Source of the DNA: JAKAXG01 sp035702985
GTDB taxonomy: Bacteria > Actinomycetota > Acidimicrobiia > Acidimicrobiales > Palsa-688
Length of the DNA: 40,324 nucleotides
Direction of reading: 5' to 3'
Assembly: GCA_035702985.1 (NCBI GenBank)
Contig: DASSZD010000149.1
Coordinates: forward strand, 1-40,324
The notes beneath the pieces are model-generated. The model was not told the DNA's origin, did not search any database, and saw only the letters and a list, made by a program, of their open reading frames with translations. Numbering within the stretch: the first letter of the stretch is position 1; each line of letters opens with the position of its first letter. This document shows, piece after piece, positions 22,485-28,704 of this stretch. The position numbers and the translations under genes are program-made.

Positions 22485-24359
22485 CTATTCGGTGGCGTTT
22501 TCCGCCTGAGCCGGCTCGGCGGCCACCGACGGCGGCGCCTCCCCCTCGGCCGGTCGGGCTGGGGCGGTCTCCGGCTGTTCGGCTGCCGCCTCCGGCTGGG
22601 CCTCGGCCACCCCGGTGGCGGCGGGTGCTGCTTCGGTGGCGGCGGGCTCCGGCTCGGTGGCGGCGGGCTGCGGCTGGGCCCCGGTCGCCTCGGTGGTGGC
22701 GGTTGCCGCTTCGGTGGCGGCGGGCTCCGGCTGGGCCCCTTCCGTCGCCGGCTGGGCCGCCTCGGCCTCGGCCGTCCCCGTCGCCTCGGTGGCGGCGGGT
22801 GCTGCCTCGGTGGGGGTGGGTGCTGCCTCGGTGGCGGTGGGTGCTGCCTCAGTGGAGGTGGGCTCCGGCTCGGTAGCGGCGGGTGCTGCCTCGGCGGCCG
22901 GCTCCGGTTGGGTGGGCGCCGGTTCAGGTGCCGGGCCCCGGGAGCCGGCTTCTTCGCCGCTGGCAGGCGGGGCGGCCGCCGGCTCGCCGCCGCTCCGGGC
23001 GGCCCGGCCGCCCTGGCGGCCACCCGGCCGGCTGGCCGGCTCACCCCGCCGCCGGCCCGGAAGGGGAGCGGGCGGGGGAGGGATGGTCACCCCGAGCATC
23101 TTGGCCAGCCCCGGGATGCTGCCGGACAGCTGGTGGGCCGTCTTCTTGACCTCGGCCGGCGCCTCCGCCGGCATCCCCGTCGGGGTTACCGACCGGCGGA
23201 TGGGGGACTCGGCCACCGCCTCCACCAGGGCGACCCACAGGTCGGGGGCCGTCTCGGCGGAGAGCATGGCGCTGGCCGCCTCGGTGAGGCGGTTGGCCAG
23301 GTCCGTCTCCAGGCGGGCCGACGGGTCGGGCGCCCGGCCCGACAGGCGGACGGCCCGCACCACCCGGCCGGCGTCCAGTTGGGCGGTGATGTCCGCGGCC
23401 CAGTCGTCGTGCAGCTTCTTGACCCGGCGGTCCAGGCCCTCGCGCAGCTGGGCGCCGAGCGCCCGGGTCTCGTCGTCGCGGGCCAGGTCGGCGCCGGCCA
23501 CCACCGATCTCAGGTCCCGCAGAGAGATGTTGGCGATCTCACCTACCGCCGCCTCGGCCCGGTCCCTCCATTCGGCCGCCCGCAGCCGCGGGAGCAGCGA
23601 CTCGGCCAGCGCCAGGAGCTCCTCGGTGTTGGGGGCGGGCCGACCCTCGGCGGTCGCTTTTTCCCGCTCCAGATGCAGAGCGGTGCGCACCGCCGGTATC
23701 CCGCCCCGCAGCAGCTGCTCGGCTATGGCCTGCTGCTCCGGGGGCAGGGAGTCCATGACCGCCTGCCGATGGGCGGAACCGGGATTCAGGCGGCGGCCCC
23801 GGGACCGCTCGCTGGTGGAGGAGGTCCGGACCGCGCCCCGCCGGTCCCGCTCGCCTCCCGCACCGGGGGTGCCGGCCCGGCTTCCCGGGCGGCCCTCTCC
23901 GCTGCGGCGGCCGGCGTCGCGCCCCGGCTCCTGGCGGCGCTCGCCCCGGGGGCCGCCGCCCTGTCGCTCGGGCCGCTCGCCCCGGCCGCCCTGGGGATGG
24001 GCCCCGGCCCGCTCGCGCGGTCCCCGGTCGCCGCGTTCACGGTGTCGCTCGCCCGGGCGGCGGCCTCCCCGGCCGACCAGCTGGGTGGTCACCCCCGGAC
24101 CCTCCGGCCGGCCCGGACCCACGATCTCGATGCGCTGCGGTTCGGCCCGGCGATCGGACTTGGGCGCCGTCACCGAGGTGATGATGATCCCCTCGAGTTC
24201 GAACTCGGCCTCGGCGCGCAGGACGTCGCCGGTCTTGGCCCCCTCGTAGAGGAGACCGCCGTCGAGGACACCCTTGGGCTCCCGGGCTCCGGCCGCCCGC
24301 CACGTCCAGGTCCCGTCGGGGCGCGCACTGGTCAGTTCGATTTCTATTCGGCGGGACAC
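22485..24359 (-). CDS. 624-residue low-complexity protein: small N-terminal domain, RG-rich linker, helical core, Ala/Pro/Thr/Glu repeat tail
   Basis: I do not recognise a family. Residues 1-75 form a compact beta-rich domain (IEIELTSARPDGTWTWRAAG, GVLDGGLLYEGAKTGDVLRA, with IIITSVTAPKS), OB- or cold-shock-like in pattern. Residues about 80-195 are Arg/Gly/Glu-rich (GERHRERGDRGPRERAG), as in RNA-binding disordered regions. Residues about 200-430 are helical and carry the only ordered core (LRDLRSVVAGADLARDDETR, MLSAETAPDLWVALVEAVAES, PIRRSVTPTGMPAEA). Residues 430-624 are tandem Ala/Pro/Thr/Glu repeats. GTG start with a -10 box upstream. No membrane helix or signal peptide. Possibly an RNA- or ribosome-associated scaffold (inference only). 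Confidence 0.75.
   Translation of the reverse strand: MSRRIEIELTSARPDGTWTWRAAGAREPKGVLDGGLLYEGAKTGDVLRAEAEFELEGIIITSVTAPKSDRRAEPQRIEIVGPGRPEGPGVTTQLVGRGGRRPGERHRERGDRGPRERAGAHPQGGRGERPERQGGGPRGERRQEPGRDAGRRSGEGRPGSRAGTPGAGGERDRRGAVRTSSTSERSRGRRLNPGSAHRQAVMDSLPPEQQAIAEQLLRGGIPAVRTALHLEREKATAEGRPAPNTEELLALAESLLPRLRAAEWRDRAEAAVGEIANISLRDLRSVVAGADLARDDETRALGAQLREGLDRRVKKLHDDWAADITAQLDAGRVVRAVRLSGRAPDPSARLETDLANRLTEAASAMLSAETAPDLWVALVEAVAESPIRRSVTPTGMPAEAPAEVKKTAHQLSGSIPGLAKMLGVTIPPPPAPLPGRRRGEPASRPGGRQGGRAARSGGEPAAAPPASGEEAGSRGPAPEPAPTQPEPAAEAAPAATEPEPTSTEAAPTATEAAPTPTEAAPAATEATGTAEAEAAQPATEGAQPEPAATEAATATTEATGAQPQPAATEPEPAATEAAPAATGVAEAQPEAAAEQPETAPARPAEGEAPPSVAAEPAQAENATE
22784..22867. repeat. 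21-bp tandem repeat inside the 624-residue protein gene
   Basis: Four consecutive units of 21 bp (plus-strand form CCTCGGTGGCGGCGGGTGCTG, with single-base changes) encode a seven-residue Ala/Pro/Thr/Glu repeat. Diverged copies extend on both sides (about 22590-22900). Period is a multiple of three, so copy number can change without breaking the frame. Confidence 0.8.
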
Positions 24360-24367
24360 GGCCTTCT

Positions 24368-24373
24368 ACGCTA
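24368..24373 (-). promoter_or_regulatory. -10 box (TAGCGT) of the 624-residue protein gene
   Basis: On the minus strand TAGCGT ends eight bases before the GTG at 24359, a leaderless arrangement. It faces away from the -10 box at 24415. Confidence 0.5.
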
Positions 24374-24414
24374 CCGGAGCACGGAGCCCCCTGTACCACC
24401 TGAAAAGGGGACGG

Positions 24415-24420
24415 TAGCCT
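24415..24420 (+). promoter_or_regulatory. -10 box (TAGCCT) of the hydrolase gene
   Basis: TAGCCT ends seven bases before the ATG at 24428; leaderless. It is divergent from the box at 24368, only about 40 bp away. Confidence 0.5.
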
Positions 24421-24427
24421 GCCCCGG

Positions 24428-25108
24428 ATGGCCGCCGAACCGGTTCTTCTCGTGCATGGCTTCGCATCGTCGTTCGAGCGGAACTGGCGGGAACCCGGAT
24501 GGGTCGACGTGCTCGAGGAGGAGGGTCACACGGTGATCGGGGTGGACCTGCTCGGCCACGGCGAGGCCCCCAAGCCCACCGACCCCGAGGCCTACCGGAA
24601 CCTGGACCGCAGCGTCGAGCAGGTCCTGCCCGACACCGGCCCGGTCGACGCCGTCGGCTTCAGCCTGGGCGGCCAGCTGCTGCTGCGGGTGGCCGCCCGA
24701 TCCCCGCAGCGGTTCCGCCGGCTGGCGGTGGGCGGGGTGGGGGACAACATCTTCCGCTCCAGCGGCTCCGAAGAGGCGGCCCGGGCCGTGGAGACCGGCC
24801 AGGCGGGGGAGTCGGGCCACGAGTCGGCCGGGGCCTTCGCCCGCTTCGCCCAGGCCCCCGGCAACGACGCCGCCGCCCTGGCCGCCTGCCTGCGCCGGCC
24901 CCACGAGCCGGTCACGGCCGACGAGCTGTCCCGGGTGACGGTGCCGGTGCTGGTGGTGCTCGGCGATCGGGACTTCGTCGGACCCGCCGATCAGCTGATG
25001 GCGGCCCTGCCCGACGCCCGGTTGGTGACCTTGACCGGCGCCGACCACTTCGGCACCCCGAAGGACTTCCGTTTCCTGGACGCGGTGGTGGAGTTCCTGC
25101 GGGACTGA
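24428..25108 (+). CDS. alpha/beta-fold hydrolase
   Basis: This 226-residue cytoplasmic hydrolase has the oxyanion-hole motif VLLVHGFASS, the nucleophile elbow GFSLGG (S79), an acid at D182 in GDRDF and a base at H207 in ADHFG, a complete catalytic triad. It lacks a large cap domain; residues about 105-165 form a small cap. The substrate is unknown; carboxylesters are likely. A 38-codon basic gene begins 14 bases after its stop. Confidence 0.88.
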   Translation: MAAEPVLLVHGFASSFERNWREPGWVDVLEEEGHTVIGVDLLGHGEAPKPTDPEAYRNLDRSVEQVLPDTGPVDAVGFSLGGQLLLRVAARSPQRFRRLAVGGVGDNIFRSSGSEEAARAVETGQAGESGHESAGAFARFAQAPGNDAAALAACLRRPHEPVTADELSRVTVPVLVVLGDRDFVGPADQLMAALPDARLVTLTGADHFGTPKDFRFLDAVVEFLRD

Positions 25109-25109
25109 C

Positions 25110-25115
25110 TATCCT
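25110..25115 (+). promoter_or_regulatory. -10 box (TATCCT), leaderless
   Basis: TATCCT ends seven bases before the ATG at 25123, with no Shine-Dalgarno between them. It begins immediately after the stop codon of the hydrolase gene. Confidence 0.5.
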
Positions 25116-25122
25116 CACCCGG

Positions 25123-25239
25123 ATGGGCCGAGGAGCACGTTCGACCGTCCGCTGGAAGCACGACCGGATCCGCCGGAAGAAGGCCCGCGAGCTGCGGGCC
25201 CGCGAAGCCCGGGCGGCGGCCCGCAAGTCCGCCACCTGA
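25123..25239 (+). CDS. 38-residue highly basic small protein
   Basis: ATG 25123 opens a 38-codon frame beginning MGRGARSTVRWKHDRIRRKK and continuing ARELRAREARAAARKSAT. About half the residues are Arg, Lys or His, and the chain is predicted to be a single basic helix with a Gly-rich start. The composition resembles small ribosome-associated proteins, but I cannot name a family. The leaderless -10 box just upstream supports expression as a separate message. Being so short, it needs a homology or proteomics check. Confidence 0.6.
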   Translation: MGRGARSTVRWKHDRIRRKKARELRAREARAAARKSAT

Positions 25240-25264
25240 CACCAGGAGGCCGTTCGTCAGTCAA

Positions 25265-25346
25265 CTGGTGACACGAACCACGTTCTGGTGACGTGAAACG
25301 ACATCACATGTCGATTCACGTCACCAGAAGCCGTCCGTGTCACCAG
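25265..25346. repeat. nested long palindrome with four TGGTGAC arms
   Basis: Three concentric stems: CTGGTGACACG (25265-25275) with CGTGTCACCAG (25336-25346), 11 bp; TTCTGGTGACGTGAA (25283-25297) with TTCACGTCACCAGAA (25315-25329), 15 bp perfect; and CGACAT/ATGTCG (25299-25304 with 25308-25313). The sequence TGGTGAC appears four times, twice on each strand. It lies between the convergent small basic gene and the diiron gene. It could be a factor-independent terminator, an operator array or a cruciform. There is no T-tract, and the DNA is less GC-rich than its surroundings. Confidence 0.85.
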
Positions 25347-25366
25347 AACAGATGCCGCCCGGCTGG

Positions 25367-25430
25367 ACCGGCTCAGAAGGGGTTCGGCCGCACCGGCTCA
25401 GAAGGGGTTCGGCCGGACCGGCTCAGAGGG
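25367..25430. repeat. 25-bp tandem repeat spanning the diiron gene stop codon
   Basis: Two full copies (starting at 25367 and 25392) of a unit that begins ACCGGCTCAGAAGGGGTTCG and ends GCCG, followed by a third partial copy from 25417. The third copy contains the TGA stop of the minus-strand diiron gene (23 bp into it the sequence diverges into the coding region). Confidence 0.8.
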
Positions 25431-26529
25431 GAGAGCCCAGCTGGAGCCGTTCGTACTCGGCGCCGGTGTCCTCCCAGTCCTCGAACTCCAGCACCCCGAG
25501 CTCGCCGAAGCGCCGGCGCAGCCAGCCGTCGCCGGCGTCGAGCAGGCCCAGCTTCTTCAGGTTGGGCACGATCTTGGAGAACAGCACCCGCCGGAACTCC
25601 AGCTGCACCGGGTTGTGCAGCATCACCTCGCAGCATTCCTTGACCGGCAGGCCCAGGGCTTCCCACACCTCCTGGCTGAGGAACCGGTCCCGCATGCGGA
25701 TCGCCGCTTCGTAGCAGAACTCCTGGCGCTCCCTGACCTCGGCGGCGGAGAGGTCCTGGTAGGCCTCCTTGAGCGAGATGACCCCGAACGCCACGTGGCG
25801 GGCCTCGTCGGACATCACGTACCGGGTGATCTGCTTCAACAGCGGGTCGGGACTGAACTGGTACTGGAACCCGAAGGCAGCCAGGGCCAGGCCCTCCACC
25901 ATGATCTGCATGCCCAGGTAGGTGAAATCCCAGCGGGGATCGGACAGGACCGTATCGAGCAGGTCCCGCAGGTGGACGTTGACGGGGAACTCCCATTCCA
26001 GCTTGTCCCGCAGGTACTTGGCGTAAACCTCCACGTGGCGGGCCTCGTCCATGACCTGGGTGGCGGCGTAGTACTTGGCGTCGATCCAGGGGACGGCGTC
26101 GACGATCTTGGCCGTGCAGAGCAGCGCCCCCTGCTCGCCGTGCATGAACTGGCTGAGGGTCCAGGCCATGGAGGCGTGGCCCAGGGTGGCCCGTTCCTCG
26201 GCGTTGAGCTTCCCGAACGGGCCCTCCTCGGTGGCGCCCATGGTGTTGAGCGGGTTGGCGGGGTCCCGGGCGCAGTCGATCTGGCCGCCTATGGACCAGT
26301 CGATGTCGGTCTCGGCGTTCCACTGGGAGACCTTGGCCTTCTCGTACAGGCGGTTGAGCTGCTCCCGGCGCCCCTTGCCGTAGTCCCAGGTGAACAGCGA
26401 GTCGAACGCGGTTCCGACCTCACGGATCAGGGCCTGCTTCTCCGAGGTGGAGACGGTGCGGGCCAGCTCCTCGATGTCACCACTGCGCACGTCACCGGCG
26501 GCCGTCGGCCCAGCGGTCGTATCCGTCAT
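25423..26529 (-). CDS. ferritin-like diiron protein (probable oxygenase/oxidase)
   Basis: This 368-residue cytoplasmic protein has a four-helix ferritin-like core with a complete diiron ligand set: E132 (HGEQGAL), E162 and H165 (MDEARHVEVY), E212 (VEGLALAAF), E242 and H245 (SDEARHVAFG), i.e. two E...E-x-x-H halves. This is the pattern of R2-like and AurF-like diiron enzymes, although the spacing does not match AurF exactly; the second DEARH of each half is conserved. I take ATG 26529 as start; an upstream TTG/ATG (26559) would add ten residues. GGGGGTGACC before the ATG may act as a ribosome-binding site. Substrate unknown; a fatty or aromatic substrate is a guess. Flanked by TGGTGAC-type inverted repeats at both ends. 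Confidence 0.8.
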   Translation of the reverse strand: MTDTTAGPTAAGDVRSGDIEELARTVSTSEKQALIREVGTAFDSLFTWDYGKGRREQLNRLYEKAKVSQWNAETDIDWSIGGQIDCARDPANPLNTMGATEEGPFGKLNAEERATLGHASMAWTLSQFMHGEQGALLCTAKIVDAVPWIDAKYYAATQVMDEARHVEVYAKYLRDKLEWEFPVNVHLRDLLDTVLSDPRWDFTYLGMQIMVEGLALAAFGFQYQFSPDPLLKQITRYVMSDEARHVAFGVISLKEAYQDLSAAEVRERQEFCYEAAIRMRDRFLSQEVWEALGLPVKECCEVMLHNPVQLEFRRVLFSKIVPNLKKLGLLDAGDGWLRRRFGELGVLEFEDWEDTGAEYERLQLGSPL

Positions 26530-26614
26530 GGTCACCCCCGTGTATGTGATCAGTGTCAAGTATCCGCGGTGGGCGGCGCCCGGTCAACGGTTGTCGACCA
26601 TATTCGGACACCGG

Positions 26615-26638
26615 TGGTGACAATCCGGCCCGTCACCA
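26615..26638. promoter_or_regulatory. TGGTGAC-N10-GTCACCA inverted repeat upstream of the diiron gene
   Basis: TGGTGAC (26615-26621) and GTCACCA (26632-26638) are separated by ten bases, a symmetry suited to a dimeric repressor or activator. It uses the same core as the four arms of the palindrome at the other end of this gene. It lies 86 bp or more upstream of ATG 26529. Confidence 0.5.
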
Positions 26639-26667
26639 GCCCCCGGGCCGCCCTGCCGCCTATATTA

Positions 26668-26687
26668 CGGATAACTGTGATTATCCG
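26668..26687. promoter_or_regulatory. CGGATAA-N6-TTATCCG inverted repeat
   Basis: Perfect seven-base arms around CTGTGA, in an AT-rich island (26660-26700) between the diiron gene and the zinc-finger gene. The position, before the diiron gene and after the zinc-finger gene on the same strand, suits either an operator or a terminator for the latter. Confidence 0.5.
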
Positions 26688-26733
26688 GAACATAGGGAAA
26701 AAGGCCTGGCCAGGGTGGTGACCCGCTCCTCGC

Positions 26734-27111
26734 TCACCCCAGGGCCAGGCGGCCGTCCCTCGATAGCTCGGCCAGGGGTCGGGTCGCGTCCATCAACCAG
26801 TCCAGGGCCCGGCGCACATCGGTACCGTCGTGGTCTCCGTCCAGGTCCCGCTCCACGTCCTCCACGGCGCAGGCCAGCACGTAGAGCATGTCGTCCATGC
26901 GGCTCAGCTCCCGGCGGGCCATCACCACCTCGTTCTCGGCCAGGCCCAGTTCCCGGCCCCGGCGGCGGGCCTCGAAGTCCCGCTGCCGGCACGACCGCCG
27001 GCAGTACAGCCGCGGCCGGCCGGCGGACCGGGCCGGCGCCTCGAACCGGCGGCCGCACCACCTGCAGCGTCTCGCCTCTCCCTCACCGTAATCCACCGGA
27101 TATTTCGTCAC
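26734..27111 (-). CDS. small zinc-finger protein, possible local DNA-binding regulator
   Basis: This 125-residue protein has a treble-clef or MYM-like zinc knuckle, C16-x2-C19-x17-C37-x3-C41, rich in Arg (CRWCGRRFEAPARSAG, YCRRSCRQRDFEARRRGREL), then a helical region (60-110) and a short tail. The style matches small actinobacterial proteins of this type that bind DNA, but I know of no experimentally described member. GTG 27111 is chosen because a TATATT box ends eight bases upstream, making the message leaderless; an open frame upstream is just GC-rich shadow. The start codon falls inside a GTCAC-A-GTGAC palindrome, so binding there would block transcription start: autoregulation is an attractive inference. 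Confidence 0.7.
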   Translation of the reverse strand: MTKYPVDYGEGEARRCRWCGRRFEAPARSAGRPRLYCRRSCRQRDFEARRRGRELGLAENEVVMARRELSRMDDMLYVLACAVEDVERDLDGDHDGTDVRRALDWLMDATRPLAELSRDGRLALG

Positions 27112-27117
27112 AGTGAC
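27107..27117. promoter_or_regulatory. GTCAC-A-GTGAC palindrome over the zinc-finger gene start
   Basis: Five-base arms around a central A, covering the predicted transcription and translation start of the zinc-finger gene. The context GTCACTGTGACGAAAT on the minus strand closely resembles the site at 27331. Confidence 0.55.
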
Positions 27118-27119
27118 AG

Positions 27120-27125
27120 AATATA
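27120..27125 (-). promoter_or_regulatory. -10 box (TATATT) of the zinc-finger gene
   Basis: TATATT on the minus strand ends eight bases before the GTG at 27111; the best -10 match in the window. Confidence 0.6.
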
Positions 27126-27330
27126 CACCTGGGTGGGGGTCGCACCCCGGATACCCCGCGCGGCCCCTGCCGCCGAGCCAGCGGGCGCCGGACCGGGTTG
27201 CCGGCCGGCCGCGGCTGTACGGCGCGCCAACTGGACTCGGACCGCGGCACCGGGCGGACGGCCGACCGCGGCACCGGTCGGCGCCGGCCTGGACCACTCC
27301 TCCCGCTGGGGCCCATTCCGCCGCCAGTTA

Positions 27331-27343
27331 CGTCACTGTGACG
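27331..27343. promoter_or_regulatory. CGTCAC-T-GTGACG perfect palindrome
   Basis: A 13-bp perfect palindrome, about 70 bp upstream of the recombinase -10 box, sharing the core and its flank GTGACGGAAGT with the palindrome over the zinc-finger gene start. A second operator for the same factor is the simplest reading. Confidence 0.55.
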
Positions 27344-27406
27344 GAAGTGTCGGCCGACGGGTCCCGGGGCCGGCTCGCGGTCCACCGCCGGCCGCCGGCG
27401 GCCCGG

Positions 27407-27412
27407 TAGCCT
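27407..27412 (+). promoter_or_regulatory. -10 box (TAGCCT) of the recombinase gene
   Basis: TAGCCT ends ten bases before the GTG at 27423; probably leaderless or with a very short leader. Confidence 0.45.
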
Positions 27413-27422
27413 CCCACCCGCC

Positions 27423-28499
27423 GTGCCCGCCGCGCCCCGCAGCCCCCGTGTCAGTCCGACGGTCCCGCTCGGCCCCCGCCGGCGGGTCGATCCGGGCTCG
27501 CCGGTGCGGGACGCCGTTGAGGCCTGGCTGGTCAACCTGGGCGCGGCGAAGCCGTCGCCGGCCACTCTGGCCGGCTACCGCCGGGACCTGGAGGGCATCG
27601 CCGGACGGTTGGCCGTGCTGGAGGGGCTGGCCGGGGACGTCACCGGGCTGGACCGGGTCACGGTGGCCGACCTGGGCCGGCAGGCCCTTTTGTCGGCTTT
27701 CTCGTCCTGGGCGTCGGACCACGCCGCGGCATCGGTGCGCCGGGCTCATTCGGCGTGGTCCAGCTTCTTCGACTTCCTGGTCGCCGAGGGCGTCATCGAC
27801 GGCAACCCCATGGCTGCCATCCCCAAGCCGAAGACGCCTTCCAGCCTGCCCCGGTCCATCCGGGCTCCCGACGCGGTGGGCCGGCTCCTGGCCGCCGCCG
27901 CCGAGCCCGACCGGCGGGCCCGGGACCCGTGGCCGGCCCGGGACCTGGCGCTGGTGGCCACCTTCTGTGTCACCGGCATCCGCGAAGCGGAGGCGGCCGG
28001 CCTGTCCGTCGGCTCCCTGGCCGGCGAGCCGGGCGCCCGGCGCATGGAGGTCCGGGGCAAGGGCGGCAAGATGCGGCCGGTGCCCATCGATCCGGCCCTC
28101 GACCAGGTCCTCGACGTGTACCTGAAGGAGAGGGCCGCCCGCTTCCCGAAGGACCGCATGGACCACCCCGGCACCCCCCTGTTCGTCGACGTGCGGGGCC
28201 GGCGCATGACCGTCGACCAGATCCGCTACCTGGTGGAAAAGCTCTACGTGCGGGCCGGTATCCGGGCGTCGGTGCCGGCCGGGGCGCTGGTGCACGCCCT
28301 ACGCCACACCTTCGCCACGTCGGCGCTGGAGGCCGGCGCCGACGTGGTCGAGCTGCAGGAGCTGCTGGGCCACGCCAGCCTGGAGACCACCCGCCGGTAC
28401 CTGTCGGCCACGGCCCAGGGGCTCCGCCACGTCATCGCCGCCCACCCCGGCCAGGCCGCCCTGAGGCGGTCCCTGAGCGGGCCGGGCCGTCCCGACTGA
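27423..28499 (+). CDS. tyrosine recombinase, XerC/XerD-like
   Basis: This 358-residue site-specific recombinase has an N-terminal SAM-like core-binding domain (about 28-128) and a catalytic domain with all key residues: R187 (TGIREAEA), K213 (RGKGGKMRPV), H291 and R294 (HALRHTF), H317 (LLGHASLETT) and the nucleophile Y326 (RRYLSAT). The N-terminal 27 residues are extra. Length is a little above XerC/XerD (about 300). It may be the chromosomal dimer-resolution enzyme or a relic of an element; there are no phage genes nearby. Its last codons lie in the first of four 54-bp tandem repeats. Confidence 0.9.
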   Translation: MPAAPRSPRVSPTVPLGPRRRVDPGSPVRDAVEAWLVNLGAAKPSPATLAGYRRDLEGIAGRLAVLEGLAGDVTGLDRVTVADLGRQALLSAFSSWASDHAAASVRRAHSAWSSFFDFLVAEGVIDGNPMAAIPKPKTPSSLPRSIRAPDAVGRLLAAAAEPDRRARDPWPARDLALVATFCVTGIREAEAAGLSVGSLAGEPGARRMEVRGKGGKMRPVPIDPALDQVLDVYLKERAARFPKDRMDHPGTPLFVDVRGRRMTVDQIRYLVEKLYVRAGIRASVPAGALVHALRHTFATSALEAGADVVELQELLGHASLETTRRYLSATAQGLRHVIAAHPGQAALRRSLSGPGRPD

Positions 28500-28677
28500 C
28501 CGGCGCCAGTCCGGCCTGAGGCGGTCCCTGAGCGGCCGGGCCGCTCCGACCGACCGGCGCCAGTCCGGCCTGAGGCGGTCCCTGAGCGGCCGGGCCGTTC
28601 CGACTGACCGGCGCCAGTCCGGCCTGAGGCGGTCCTTGAGCGGCCGGGCCGTCCCGACTGACCGGCGCCAGTCCGGC
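28461..28677. repeat. four 54-55-bp tandem repeats at the recombinase 3' end
   Basis: Units start at 28461, 28516, 28570 and 28624 with the sequence CTGAGGCGGTCC(C/T)TGAGCGG, and end with CCGGCGCCAGTCCGGC. The first (55 bp) includes the last codons and stop of the recombinase gene; the others lie between it and the convergent gcvPB. Most units contain an inverted repeat GACTG-N8-CAGTC (copy 1 at 28494-28511; copy 2 has one mismatch). Units are nearly identical, implying recent expansion. Confidence 0.9.
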
Positions 28678-28704
28678 CGCGCCGGGTGACGCCGGGCGGT
28701 CCTC

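Larger units (their letters stand above)
27126..27422. other. gene-free divergent region between the zinc-finger gene and the recombinase
   Basis: This 297-base region carries no supported gene. It holds a duplicated GACCGCGGCACCGG (about 27238 and 27261), the palindrome at 27331, and the recombinase -10 box at 27407. The rest is GC-rich with no evident structure. Confidence 0.7.

Noticed and set aside
27126..27422. Protein-coding frames across the divergent region upstream of the recombinase
   Set aside because: They lack start signals and domain motifs, and they conflict with the two promoters in the region.
28461..28677. CRISPR array
   Set aside because: The four repeats are contiguous, without spacers, and there are no cas genes.
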